This document shows, piece after piece, positions 45,038 to 54,500 of a DNA stretch of 64,000 bases (positions are counted from its first letter, which is position 1; each line of letters opens with the position of its first letter). The translations under genes and the position numbers were made by a program. The DNA is from Pseudoalteromonas sp. UG3-2 (GTDB lineage: Bacteria > Pseudomonadota > Gammaproteobacteria > Enterobacterales > Alteromonadaceae), in assembly GCF_037120705.1 (NCBI RefSeq), contig NZ_JAWLJU010000002.1:3260001-3324000 (forward strand), written 5' to 3'. Under the pieces are notes generated by a model. That model saw only the letters and a program-made list of their open reading frames with translations, ran no database searches and had not been told where the DNA came from.

Positions 45038-47203
45038 CTAGGACAAGGGCAGCCTAATTTCAACCAATAAACCACCAAGGTTACTCTGCTCTGCTTTAAT
45101 CTGGCCTTGATGAGCGGTGATAATTTGCTTACAGATAGCCAAACCCAATCCCGAGCCGCCATGATCACGACTGCGAGACGACTCGCAGCGGTAAAGGCGC
45201 TCAAATATCAAATTTAGTTCTTCGTTGGCAACGCCAGGGCTTGAGTCTAAGATGGTAATGATAACTTGGCTGTCATCTGTATTAAGGGAAACATGACATT
45301 GCCCTTGTTCGTGGGTGTAGAAATGGCTATTGCGTAAAAGATTCAGAAACACTTGCTTTAAACGCTGAGGATCAGCGCAGAGGGTAATGTTGCTGTTTGT
45401 AAGCGAACAGTGCAATGTTTGAGATTTACTGGCAAACAATGGCCTCAACTCCTCGCAGGCATCGCTTAAAAGCTGGCTAATCTCACACTTGCTAAACTCT
45501 AATGTCATGACATTGTTATCATATTGCGCCGACTGATAAATATCACTAATGAGGGTATCTAACTCTTTGACTTTGCTCTCTATTTTTCTATAAGCGCGTT
45601 CAGGGTCTGGCTCTATGTTGAATAAAAGCGCCTCGACGCTGAGTCTAAGGCTGGTCAAAGGGGTTCTCAGCTCATGAGAAATATCCGCCAAAAGTTGATT
45701 TTTTTGTTCTAACGACTGCTGCGTTAATCGTTGTTCTAGGGCTTTATATTTGGCTTTTTGTCGCTGTCGCCAGTAGTAGCTTGCCATGGCTGCCAATACC
45801 AAGAGCAGCATAGCGACGCTAAATTTACGTTGTAATTCAAGGTTTTGTAACTGGGCCTGCTGAAGTTTTTGTTCTTTTTGCAAGATTGTGAGCGCTTGTT
45901 CCTGTTTTACCAGTTCAATATTTTCTGCCATTTTAAGCGCTTTTTTTTCGTCACCTACTCGGCGCAACTCATCTTGCTGTTGCTGAAATAATTGCAGGTG
46001 CTCAAATGCCGCTTGGTAATTCGCTTGAGCACTAAAAATCTCGCTGAGTTGCTTATGAATAGCGCTACGCATTTGTGTGGCTAACTGCGGCGCTTCAAGC
46101 AACTGCTCTAATTGCGTTTTTGCTAATTGTGGCTGAGCCATTGCTAAGTAGGCATTGGCCAGTGATAGTTTGGCAGCTCGTTCGGTTCTTTTGGCTCCAC
46201 TGTTGACGGCAAGCTCAAGGGCCTCTTTAGCATGACTGAGAGCTTGCTCTTGCTCTCCTAGGGCTAGCTGCACATTGACTAAGTTACTAAGTTGCCAAGC
46301 GGTGTCGCTGTCAGCTTGCATTTCTCGTGTTAAAGCTAAGCCTTTTTCAATATTACTTTTGGCCTCGGTGTGTTGACCCAACTGCAATAATACTTGTCCT
46401 ACTTTGCCATAGCTGTTGGCAATGTGGCGAGGGTTACCTAAGGTAAGATCAACTTTGAGCGCCTGGCGAAAATAAGACAGCGCACGTTCAAGTTCTTCTA
46501 AATCTCGGTACAGTTCAGCAATATTGTAAAGTGAATTGGAAATGCCTTGTTGGTTATTTAGCGTCCGCTGCTTTTGCAGCGACTGTTCATGAGCATTGAG
46601 TGCTAATTCAATTTTTCCCATGTAATCTAGAGCAATACCCAGTTGGTTATAAAAGCTTGCTAAACGGCTATCATCTTGGTGTTGTTCTGCGATGGTTATG
46701 GCTCGCTCGGCATGGGCTCGCGCAGTTTTGTAGTCTGCCCTGAGACGATAAACGTGGGACAAATTAGAATAGACATCTGCAATTACTAACTCATCTTGAG
46801 GGTCGAGAGCCAATATTTCATTGAGCTTGTCAGCGGCTTCTGCGATTTTATTTTGGCTTTGTAACAGATTAGCGTGGCGCAATAAAAGCATGCTTTGTTG
46901 GTTTGGCTGCTGAACACTCTTAAGCGTGGTGTGTAACTCAGAAATGTGTTGCTTGGCACTTTGATACTTTCCCACTTTAATTAGCGCGTCAACATATAAT
47001 AGATGTAACTGAAAACGCGTTGCCGAGGACGCCTTAGTTGTGTTTGTTAACTGCTGCTCTATGGTGGTCAAAGCTTGATTGGGAGAGTCACGGAGCAAAT
47101 GTTTTAAGGCGTCTAAATCAGTTTTTGCCAAGGTGGCAAATGCTGATAATAACAAGCACAGTAAAGTGATTATGCCGAGTTGTTTTATCATGAGAGGATG
47201 CAT
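45038..47203 (-). CDS. TPR-sensor histidine kinase
   Basis: 721 residues. Signal peptide, then about eight tetratricopeptide-like repeats (residues 40-400: YSNLSHVYRLRADYKTARAH, YNQLGIALDYMGKIELALNA, YNIAELYRDLEELERALSYF, YGKVGQVLLQLGQHTEAKSN). A coiled coil and one membrane helix (SVAMLLLVLAAMASYYW) follow. Cytoplasmic HisKA with the phospho-His near 510 (DISHELRTPLTSLR), and HATPase_c with NLLRNSHFYTHE and GGSGLGLAICKQII. The TPR part is therefore periplasmic. No response regulator gene is next to it, so it is an orphan; partner unknown. Confidence 0.9.
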   Translation of the reverse strand: MHPLMIKQLGIITLLCLLLSAFATLAKTDLDALKHLLRDSPNQALTTIEQQLTNTTKASSATRFQLHLLYVDALIKVGKYQSAKQHISELHTTLKSVQQPNQQSMLLLRHANLLQSQNKIAEAADKLNEILALDPQDELVIADVYSNLSHVYRLRADYKTARAHAERAITIAEQHQDDSRLASFYNQLGIALDYMGKIELALNAHEQSLQKQRTLNNQQGISNSLYNIAELYRDLEELERALSYFRQALKVDLTLGNPRHIANSYGKVGQVLLQLGQHTEAKSNIEKGLALTREMQADSDTAWQLSNLVNVQLALGEQEQALSHAKEALELAVNSGAKRTERAAKLSLANAYLAMAQPQLAKTQLEQLLEAPQLATQMRSAIHKQLSEIFSAQANYQAAFEHLQLFQQQQDELRRVGDEKKALKMAENIELVKQEQALTILQKEQKLQQAQLQNLELQRKFSVAMLLLVLAAMASYYWRQRQKAKYKALEQRLTQQSLEQKNQLLADISHELRTPLTSLRLSVEALLFNIEPDPERAYRKIESKVKELDTLISDIYQSAQYDNNVMTLEFSKCEISQLLSDACEELRPLFASKSQTLHCSLTNSNITLCADPQRLKQVFLNLLRNSHFYTHEQGQCHVSLNTDDSQVIITILDSSPGVANEELNLIFERLYRCESSRSRDHGGSGLGLAICKQIITAHQGQIKAEQSNLGGLLVEIRLPLS

Positions 47204-47369
47204 TTACCTGAAGAAACACCATAAATAATGCGTTTAGTATATGGCGTCAGTAGCAGAAAAGATAGCTTCGGCAATTTATGCTCAAAGCATATCGTTCAGT
47301 TTGCAGCAAACTCGTTATGTTAAAGTGCTACTTACTAACACAGCATAGATTGAAAGGAGCTAGGTTGTT

Positions 47370-47948
47370 ATGTCACAAAGGATTAAACAAAAAACCCAAG
47401 AGCTGGTGGAGTCGAGCCAAGTAGGCCGTGCCATTGCCGTGGCTTCTTTTTTGGAGTCAACCATAGTGCCCATTCCCCTTGAAGCGGTAATGGTGCCCTT
47501 GATGCAGGCGCGGCGGGAAAAGTTATGGCATATTGCTGCTTTTGCCACGTTAGGCTGTGTACTCGGCGCTGCAGTGGGCTATGCCATTGGCTATTATTTG
47601 TTTGATGTTTTTGGCGCCAGCTTAGTCGAGTTTTTCTCTACCCCAGAGCAATTTGCGCAAGTCAAACAACAGATACAACAACAAGGGTTTTGGTTTGTGT
47701 TAACGCTAGGCGTTGCCCCTGTTCCGTTCCAAATTGCGATGCTTAGTGCTGGCGCGACTCACTACTCCTTAAGCATGTTTTTGATAGCCACGGTCATTGC
47801 CAGATCGTTGCGCTATTTTGGCCTCGCCTTAGTGGTTTATTACGCTGGAAATCGAGCCGAGAATCTGATCAAACAGCACAAAACCAAGGCGGTGTTGGCA
47901 TTAACCGCGCTGGTGTTGTTGCTGTGGTGGGGCAGTGCCCAGCTTTAA
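47370..47948 (+). CDS. VTT-domain (DedA/YqaA-type) membrane protein
   Basis: 192 residues with the SNARE-associated/VTT fold. The hallmark region is FLESTIVPIPLEAVMVPLMQARREK near residues 27-51 (E-x-x-x-P-I-P), with AVGYAIGYYLFDVFG and APVPFQIAMLSAGATHYS; about five hydrophobic segments. Members help recycle undecaprenyl phosphate or keep membrane potential in E. coli (DedA) and include YqaA. Convergent with the next lipoprotein gene, overlapping its end by 4 bases. Confidence 0.85.
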   Translation: MSQRIKQKTQELVESSQVGRAIAVASFLESTIVPIPLEAVMVPLMQARREKLWHIAAFATLGCVLGAAVGYAIGYYLFDVFGASLVEFFSTPEQFAQVKQQIQQQGFWFVLTLGVAPVPFQIAMLSAGATHYSLSMFLIATVIARSLRYFGLALVVYYAGNRAENLIKQHKTKAVLALTALVLLLWWGSAQL

Positions 47949-49000
47949 TAAGGGCGATATAAAAATCGATATTTATTTTGTGACTCTGCGAATGCCAGCA
48001 ACTTCGCTGTGAGCGGCAAAGGTTGCCTAGTCAGTGCTTGATATTGTTTAGACAACTTATCCTTTGACAGTGCCTTGTTTAATGTCGCTAATGCGTGATG
48101 CCCAGAGGTGACGTATTCATTGTAATCTTGCGGCCGATTCAACAACTGCACATAGGCGTCATAAAATGGTGCAAACATTGGCAGTGCTTTAGGGTAAACC
48201 CGCTCTAAAGTCATTTTAACATTAAACAGTAATTCACTTTCATGCTGCAGTGCTCGAATAAGCGCCTTATGCTTTTTATCCATCATGGTGTATACCACCC
48301 GCTCAGTAAAATTACGGACTTTATCATGAGCACTTTGGTGCAGTTGGGTGAACTTTTCTAAGTGAGCGTGGCTTATTTGTTGCTGTACGTGTTGTAATAG
48401 CAAATGCTGCTGTGTTTGCAGCCGCACAACTACATCATGAGCTATTTGGAGTGTCTCTTGGTAAGCTGGCAATGCTCTGTTTTCAGTTGCCACTGCTGAC
48501 ATCTGTTTTTTGACTTCAGCGATGGCTTGGTTGATGGCGCTGAGCTTCTTATTTAAGTCAATTATTGACCAAGTCTCCAGCGGATCATGAAAAAAAGATG
48601 TTAAGCTGAGTCTCGCCCGTGATGCCTCATCATTAAGCTGTACTAACGCATTGATCAGCTCTGTTAGAGGGTAGCGAGAACCCAGCTCTCGCAGTAATTG
48701 ATCGATTTGAAAAGAGTTATTAAGCGCCTTTGATTGCGCTGCACTTAATTGCGCGTCTAAGAATTTTCCCTGATCGTATTGTTGTTCAGCTTGGTGCAAT
48801 AACAGCTGTGCACGTTTTGCTTGCTGCGCGGGTTGCTGAAACTGTTGATCGTATTGTGCCAATTTGCTCAAACTACTGACTTGCTGATTTAAGTCACGTT
48901 GTTGTATTGCTAACTCGAGTTGTGATTGTGCTTGGCTAATATCTGCGGGGGTGCACGAAGTTACAACTAAAAGCAACGCTGCCAGCGCAAATGGTTTCAT
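47945..49000 (-). CDS. lipoprotein with long helical domain
   Basis: 351 residues from ATG 49000 (GGAAAC in front; a frame from 49012 adds METI). Lipoprotein signal with lipobox VTSC (MKPFALAALLLVVTSC). The mature chain is almost wholly helical and Gln/Leu/Ala-rich (SQLELAIQQRDLNQQVSSLS, QRAQLLLHQAEQQYDQGKF...), like a coiled-coil or repeat scaffold. The C-terminus ends NKYRFLYRPY. I do not recognise the family; an envelope structural or adaptor role is plausible. Confidence 0.7.
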   Translation of the reverse strand: MKPFALAALLLVVTSCTPADISQAQSQLELAIQQRDLNQQVSSLSKLAQYDQQFQQPAQQAKRAQLLLHQAEQQYDQGKFLDAQLSAAQSKALNNSFQIDQLLRELGSRYPLTELINALVQLNDEASRARLSLTSFFHDPLETWSIIDLNKKLSAINQAIAEVKKQMSAVATENRALPAYQETLQIAHDVVVRLQTQQHLLLQHVQQQISHAHLEKFTQLHQSAHDKVRNFTERVVYTMMDKKHKALIRALQHESELLFNVKMTLERVYPKALPMFAPFYDAYVQLLNRPQDYNEYVTSGHHALATLNKALSKDKLSKQYQALTRQPLPLTAKLLAFAESQNKYRFLYRPY

Positions 49001-49189
49001 TATTGTTTCCATTAATAAAATACTCCTTCACCAAAAAGCTAACACTTGGGGACATAATGAGCAAGCGTAACGCCGCTATGCAAATGCGAAATCATGAGTC
49101 ACTAAGTATTGCAGGCATAGACACTGGGTGTGCTTTTCGAAATGCTAAAAATAGCTTAGAGTAGGTACTTTACTGTTCAAGGAATTGCG

Positions 49190-49654
49190 ATGAAGAAATT
49201 AATAATAAGCCTAACGCTGGTGGCTTTATCTGGCTGCTCCGACAGCGAAGTTGGGGATGTGTCCTTAGGGTTATTTACCCTTAAAGACATTAAGCTTGAT
49301 TCAATGGTTGACCCTGTGGTGACGGGAGTAACTTGTCATATTGCCAGCGTTGAAGACAACCTCAGTTTTGCCGATCCGAGCGACAGCTCCATCGCTTGTC
49401 GTCAAACCAGTGAGATCACCGCGCAGATGTTAGCCAATATCGATAAGAGCGATTCCGGTGAAGTGGTATTTAAAAAATCGAAAAGCGTGTTTTTTAAATC
49501 AATGAAAGTACGGCGTATTTATGATGCTAAGAACCAAACTTTGATGTATCTTGCCTATACCACCAAAGAAACTTCTGGCAGTTTTAAGCATAGCTTGTCA
49601 ACGGTTCCGCTGTGGGGCACTCAGGCTTATCAAACCGGTGAGCAAAAAAAATAA
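49190..49654 (+). CDS. creA: CreA-family lipoprotein
   Basis: 154 residues with a lipoprotein signal (MKKLIISLTLVALSGC). The rest follows E. coli CreA in outline: DPVVTGVTCHIAS, ASIACRQTSEI-like block, GEVVFKKSKSVFFKSMKVRR-type run with YDAKNQTLMYLAY, and a STVPLWG end. CreA is a periplasmic protein of unknown activity; the name comes from its place beside creBCD in E. coli, which is absent here. Start ATG with AAGGAATTGCG. Confidence 0.85.
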   Translation: MKKLIISLTLVALSGCSDSEVGDVSLGLFTLKDIKLDSMVDPVVTGVTCHIASVEDNLSFADPSDSSIACRQTSEITAQMLANIDKSDSGEVVFKKSKSVFFKSMKVRRIYDAKNQTLMYLAYTTKETSGSFKHSLSTVPLWGTQAYQTGEQKK

Positions 49655-49724
49655 AGCGACTTTAAACCAATTTAAAGAAAAAATCGTCTAAGCTTAATGA
49701 ACCCTCGTAGCAGGAGCTGAGACG

Positions 49725-49898
49725 ATGCTGAAAACTCGATTTTTTAGAAAAACGCTTAACCTAGTGTTTGCCGTTGCCACAATATCGTTTATTGTTTTGA
49801 TCCAAACGACGGATGCTCATGGCGTATCGGCGCAGTCTGAGCAACCTGCCTCGTTAAAGCAAGCGAAACTACCACAGCAAAAGCGCGAACAAAACTAG
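49725..49898 (+). CDS. 57-aa exported or membrane-anchored peptide
   Basis: Starts ATG with AGGAG 8 bases upstream. N-terminus MLKTRFFRKTLN is basic, followed by a 14-residue hydrophobic segment (LVFAVATISFIVLI) and a polar Gln/Lys-rich tail (EQPASLKQAKLPQQKREQN). It looks like a signal-anchored small protein. No family recognised. Between its stop and 50492 there is no other gene, only a MITE. Confidence 0.55.
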   Translation: MLKTRFFRKTLNLVFAVATISFIVLIQTTDAHGVSAQSEQPASLKQAKLPQQKREQN

Positions 49899-50179
49899 GT
49901 TTGCTAACAGTTTGCATCGCTCAGCTATTGCAATAAGTTAACCTACTATCCTTGCTGCCTTGCAAAGTGCAGTCAGGTTGCCTCACCTTGCTGTCTGTTA
50001 CATTACGACTCCAACCTTAAATTTAAAATAATTGTAATTATAATGTTGAAAAATATTTATTCCCCATTAAGTTTAATTAAGCAGTAAAGGTATTTATGCG
50101 CCTTTGGGGGAGCAATAGCGCTGCTCATAGCATACTTATACTGTGGAATTTATTGGCACTTTGGCGGCTGCAAGGAGTA

Positions 50180-50387
50180 ATACCAATCTGCATTAATACT
50201 TGCTCAATTTGAGGGAGTAACTTTGACGCTAACGGCGTTAAAAGTTTCTTATTTAGAACAACTAAATAGCAAAATTTTGCCTTGCCTATATAGATGGAGG
50301 TACCAGGGCGATAGCAGGACGCGGGAGCGGTGTTATCGAGAAAATTTACTTGCCTCAAATAGATCACTTAATTAAGCGAATTGATAT
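50180..50387. mobile_element. TACCAAT-ended MITE, copy B (208 bp)
   Basis: Same length and order as copy A at 23.2 kb (TTGCTCAATTTGAGGGAG, GAACAACTAAATAGCAAAAT, AGCAGGACGC). Left end ATACCAATCTG, right end ATTGATAT (one change from ATTGGTAT). Lies in a gene-free gap. Confidence 0.8.
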
Positions 50388-50492
50388 AAGGCGTTGTTAT
50401 GGGCTGATACGAATGAATCAAGACTTGCTAACTTGGGCAAACTCATCACTGAGTTTACGCCGAAAGTTAACACCAATTAGCAACAAGGAAGA

Positions 50493-51182
50493 ATGATGGC
50501 ACAATTTTTTAGTAACTTTTATAGTCATGAGGTACTAAGCTTCGAACATTTTATCAATTGCGTAAAAAGCTTATACAGTGGGCCTGAGAGCCTCGACTCC
50601 AACACCTTACACTTACTAGCAGAAATGCTCTACCAATTGGCACAAAACAAAAAGTTTTTAGCGTCTCAGGTCTCGTTGAGCAAAAGTTATCAGCACCATA
50701 CGAAAGGGCTATTAGATAACGACGATCTTTACGTTTTATACCAAAACCAGCGACCCTTTTTTAAAGTTTGTGCACAGATCTGGCATCCGATCCCAAAACG
50801 CGGTTCATTAAAAAACAGTGAACCCATTCTCAGAGACTATAATTTCGCTTCTTTAACCACCAATTATTTTGGTCCAGGCTGTGCAGCGCAGTTATACAAA
50901 TATCAGACCCGGCCAGACCTAAACGTTGGGCAGCACTGTGGCTTGGCTTTCAACCAATTTCATCAACTCAATAGTGATGAGGTCATGTTTGTTGAAGCCT
51001 CTAAAGATGTATTGGCCCAAGCTCTACCAAAAAGCTTGAGTATCTCCATTAGCTTAATGTTTGAACAAAATAAGCGTTCCAGCTTCACTTTTGATCAGTT
51101 AACCGGCAGGGTGCGAAGTAAAATAGCCGAGCAGCCACTACAGCAAGGCGCTTTGGTGGCTGAGCCGGCCGTTACTTTTTAA
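50493..51182 (+). CDS. protein of unknown function
   Basis: 229 residues (or 228 from the second ATG); AAGGAAG lies directly in front. No signal peptide or membrane segment. N-terminal half is helical (HEVLSFEHFINCVKSLY, LHLLAEMLYQLAQNKKFL). The C-terminal half is beta-rich with an orderly run of conserved-looking motifs: WHPIPKRGSLKNSEP, RDYNFASLTTNYFGPGC, LYKYQ, HQLNSDEVMFVEAS, SLSISISLMFEQN. The spacing resembles a cupin-like barrel, which is a guess from strand pattern only. Alone between two MITEs. No family recognised. Confidence 0.65.
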   Translation: MMAQFFSNFYSHEVLSFEHFINCVKSLYSGPESLDSNTLHLLAEMLYQLAQNKKFLASQVSLSKSYQHHTKGLLDNDDLYVLYQNQRPFFKVCAQIWHPIPKRGSLKNSEPILRDYNFASLTTNYFGPGCAAQLYKYQTRPDLNVGQHCGLAFNQFHQLNSDEVMFVEASKDVLAQALPKSLSISISLMFEQNKRSSFTFDQLTGRVRSKIAEQPLQQGALVAEPAVTF

Positions 51183-51335
51183 CAACACTATTATACCAAC
51201 CTATGACGCCAAACGAGCAACACGTGTGTATGCCTCGTTTGGCCTTATTTTGCCGCTTATAGCTGCAACGTCTAGTTAAATGTGTTAATAAAATAGCTGC
51301 GCAAGGTGGTATCGCAGTGTCGATATTGGTTGATT

Positions 51336-51445
51336 ATACCAATACGCTTAATTAATAGGTGTATGTGCGTTGAAGCAAGTTACTTTTAAAGCAGTTAGCG
51401 TCACTTAACGCCCTTAAATTGCGTAAGCATTAATACGGATTGGTA
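51336..51445. mobile_element. TACCAAT-ended MITE, short copy D (110 bp)
   Basis: Ends ATACCAATACGCTTAATTAA and TTAATACGGATTGGTA form an imperfect terminal inverted repeat. The interior is unlike copies A and B apart from GCAAGTTACTTTTAAAGCAG-like pieces, so it is a deleted or different sub-family. Confidence 0.7.
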
Positions 51446-51477
51446 GTACAATAAATAATAATAATAGAGGCGTCATA

Positions 51478-53346
51478 ATGAAAAGGTTTAGCCTGGTTGC
51501 TGCGGCAGTTACCCTAGGGTTGCTTGGCTGTGCACAAGAAAGTACTCAAACGAATAACACTCCAGCGGTGACCAGCTCAGAGACAATATCACGAGCAGAA
51601 ATAGACACTGTGGTGGAGCAATATACGCAACATTTTATTGCGCATCAGCCAGCATTAGCGACTTCATTAAGGCTGCCGGTCGCACAATACGGCAATTACA
51701 GTATAAAATTACCCGACTATTCCGTGGTCGGAATGCAGGCTTTGCAAGTCGACATGAATGCGGCTGCGCGAAAATTAAAGCGATTACAAAGTAAGGCGGC
51801 AAGCGCTGATGACTTATTGCATCTCAAAGTGAATGAAGTCATCGCTCGTTATTATGCCGGGTTCAAAGGGTTTCCAGCTGGGTATATCGATACTTGGGGT
51901 GGCCACCTTCCCTATGTAGTGAACCAGCTTTCAGGACCTTTGCTCGACATTCCCAATGTCTTAAAAGATCAACACAGTATTGCTAATAAACAAGACGCTT
52001 TGGATTACTTGGCGCGTTTAAAGGCGTTTGCCACAGTAACTCAGCAAGTGGCAACTAAAGTACAGGCGGACGCGCAAAAGGGCGTGATTTTACCTAAGGT
52101 ATTATTCCCTAACACGCTGGGCTATTTGAACAACTTTATTGCACCAGCCCCATCAGCCCACCCATTGGTCACTTCATTTGCCGATAAGCTCGCAGCTGTG
52201 GATAGTTTGGATGAACAAAGCGCCAACGCGCTAGTAGCTGAAGCGAGCACCATCGTTGAGCAGCGACTTTATCCAGAGTTCAATCAGGTATTAGCGTTAA
52301 TGCAAAAGTTGCAACCGCAAGCCCCAGAAGCGGTTGGCATTTGGGCTCAACCTAATGGGGAAGCCTTTTATCAACACGCCATTACCTACTTGGCCGATTC
52401 GGATTTAAGTGCCGAAGAAATCCATCAAATTGGTTTGGCTGAAGTGGCGCGCATTTCTAAGCGCATGGATGAAATCTTAACTGCCAACGGTTACAGTCAA
52501 GGCTCTGTGTCTGAGCGCATGCAACAGCTTAATGACGAGGAAAGGTTTCTATATGCCGACAGCGATGCTGGGCGTGAGGCGTTATTAGCATTCTTACGCG
52601 GTGAAATTAAGACCATTGAAGAACGTGCGCCGCAGTACTTTTCTACCTTACCACCACAACCTGTAGAGGTGAAGCGCATACCCAAAGCCGTGGAGGCGGG
52701 AGCGCCTGGCGGCTACTACAACGGGCCATCGTTAGATGGCAGTCGGCCAGGAGTATTTTCCATTAATTTGAAAGACATGAAGGCGGTTCCTCGGTTTGGC
52801 ATGAAAACCTTAACCTATCACGAGGCGGTACCGGGTCATCACTTTCAAATCGCACTGAATATGTTGCAAACGGACATTGGTTTAATGCGCCAAAATGCCT
52901 CTTTTAATGGCTACATTGAAGGCTGGGCGCTTTACTCTGAACTGTTGGCCTTTGAAATGGGAATGTACAAAAATGACCCCTTTGGTGATTTAGGTCGATT
53001 GCAAGCAGAGGCATATCGAGCGGCGCGGCTGGTGGTCGACACCGGTTTACATTATAAAAAGTGGACTCGACAGCAAGCCATTGACTACTTTGCCGAAGCA
53101 ACGGGTACTGCCATGAGCGATGTGGTATCGGCCATTGACCGCTACATTGCTTGGCCAGGGCAAGCCTTAGGCTATAAGTTAGGGATGATAAAGCTCGTGG
53201 AGCTTAGGGAGTGGGCCAAACAACAACTTGGAGAGCAGTTTGACATCAAGGCCTTCCACGATGTAGTGCTATTAAAAGGGGCAAGGCCATTGGCTTTAGT
53301 CGCAGAGGATGTGCAGGCTTGGGTAACAGCAGTTAAAGCCGGCTAA
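51478..53346 (+). CDS. DUF885 metallopeptidase, lipoprotein
   Basis: 622 residues with lipoprotein signal (MKRFSLVAAAVTLGLLGC). Predicted zinc peptidase of the DUF885 family: TYHEAVPGHHFQIAL near residue 447 is the H-E-x-x-P-G-H metal site, with the third ligand likely in YIEGWALYSELLAFE. VKRIPKAVEAGAPGGYYNGP and DGSRPGVFSINL precede it. The fold is mostly helical. Members are common in Alteromonadales, with no proven substrate. Single gene; ATAATAGAGGCGTCATA before ATG. Confidence 0.88.
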   Translation: MKRFSLVAAAVTLGLLGCAQESTQTNNTPAVTSSETISRAEIDTVVEQYTQHFIAHQPALATSLRLPVAQYGNYSIKLPDYSVVGMQALQVDMNAAARKLKRLQSKAASADDLLHLKVNEVIARYYAGFKGFPAGYIDTWGGHLPYVVNQLSGPLLDIPNVLKDQHSIANKQDALDYLARLKAFATVTQQVATKVQADAQKGVILPKVLFPNTLGYLNNFIAPAPSAHPLVTSFADKLAAVDSLDEQSANALVAEASTIVEQRLYPEFNQVLALMQKLQPQAPEAVGIWAQPNGEAFYQHAITYLADSDLSAEEIHQIGLAEVARISKRMDEILTANGYSQGSVSERMQQLNDEERFLYADSDAGREALLAFLRGEIKTIEERAPQYFSTLPPQPVEVKRIPKAVEAGAPGGYYNGPSLDGSRPGVFSINLKDMKAVPRFGMKTLTYHEAVPGHHFQIALNMLQTDIGLMRQNASFNGYIEGWALYSELLAFEMGMYKNDPFGDLGRLQAEAYRAARLVVDTGLHYKKWTRQQAIDYFAEATGTAMSDVVSAIDRYIAWPGQALGYKLGMIKLVELREWAKQQLGEQFDIKAFHDVVLLKGARPLALVAEDVQAWVTAVKAG

Positions 53347-53388
53347 GTCGCGTAAGTGGTAAAGCCGTTTGCTGCTTTACCACTAGAT

Positions 53389-54426
53389 TTAAGGCGTTGT
53401 TTCAACCTTTTCGATTATTTCCTCACCCCGTTTTTTGTCTGCCTCATCTGGCTGCAAACCATTATGTCGTTGCTCTATTTCAGGTTCGTAGGCTAACTCA
53501 GCGTATAAAGCAAAATGATCCGAACCAAACTTAGGCAAGCGCTTAAGTGCACTGACGCGAAAGTGGTGGCTACAAAACAAATGATCCAGTGGCCAGCGGG
53601 CAAAAGCAAATCGGGTATGGAAAGTGTTAAACATACCACGACCAACTCTTGGGTCTAAAAGGCCGCTTATTTTGCGAAACAAACGTGTGGTCGGTGACCA
53701 AGCAACATCATTAAGATCGCCGGTGATAATGGTTGGCCGTTGGTGTTTGGCAACCCGTTTTGCCACCACCACTAATTCGGCATCTCGCGGCTCGGCACTT
53801 TCGTTTTCGGTGGGACTTGGTGGCGCCGGGTGTAAAAAGTGGAAATCGATTGCAACACCACTTGGTAAGCTGATTTGGCTGTGTATCGAGGGGATATTCT
53901 CTTCAATAATGTATTCGATGGCGGTGTGCTGTAATTTAAATCGTGAGTAAACATGCATGCCATACAGGTTGGACTGGGGGCAGACAACACGATAAGGCAA
54001 GATATCGGTTAAAGAGTCTAACTGTGCTTGCCAATGTTGATCGCTTTCTAATGTGACTAAAATGTCTGGATTATATTCACGGACTAGGCTCAATAGCGGC
54101 TGGTATTGGCGATTGTTTTGTAACACATTGGCGGTAATAATCCGCAGCCTTTGTGCACGCGGGCTGGCCTCTTTCACTTCTTTTGACCAGCAGGGCGTGT
54201 AGGGCAAAATCCAACTTATCTGCCACAGTAAACAAGGTAGCAGCAGCGTTAAATAACCCGGCGAAAGCGAGCAGATAAATACCGCCATCGTGAGCGCTGC
54301 AGTGATGGTAGCCAATTGTAAACGGGGAAACTCAAACGAGCGAACAATCCAATGCGGGTGCCGAGTGAGGGGGAGGAAGCTGGCAACAACAACAAATATA
54401 ACCATCCCGGTAAAAAACCAATTCAT
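53389..54426 (-). CDS. endonuclease/exonuclease/phosphatase-family membrane protein
   Basis: 345 residues. Three hydrophobic segments at the N-terminus (WFFTGMVIFVVVASFLP, LATITAALTMAVFICSL, YLTLLLPCLLWQISWI). A cytosolic or periplasmic EEP domain follows: RIITANVLQNNR, DILVTLESDQHWQ (metal Glu), HFLHPAPPSP, TGDLNDVAWSPTTRL and the late GSDHFALYAEL (catalytic Asp-His). This layout matches the membrane-bound EEP proteins with unknown substrate (lipid phosphate or nucleotide). The C-terminus is charged. Convergent with the DUF885 gene. Confidence 0.85.
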   Translation of the reverse strand: MNWFFTGMVIFVVVASFLPLTRHPHWIVRSFEFPRLQLATITAALTMAVFICSLSPGYLTLLLPCLLWQISWILPYTPCWSKEVKEASPRAQRLRIITANVLQNNRQYQPLLSLVREYNPDILVTLESDQHWQAQLDSLTDILPYRVVCPQSNLYGMHVYSRFKLQHTAIEYIIEENIPSIHSQISLPSGVAIDFHFLHPAPPSPTENESAEPRDAELVVVAKRVAKHQRPTIITGDLNDVAWSPTTRLFRKISGLLDPRVGRGMFNTFHTRFAFARWPLDHLFCSHHFRVSALKRLPKFGSDHFALYAELAYEPEIEQRHNGLQPDEADKKRGEEIIEKVETTP

Positions 54427-54500
54427 GGTGCTCCTTTGGCACGAAGTTAACGCTGCAATACGTTTATCTTAACTCAGTTACCTAGTAATGAATAGCGACG

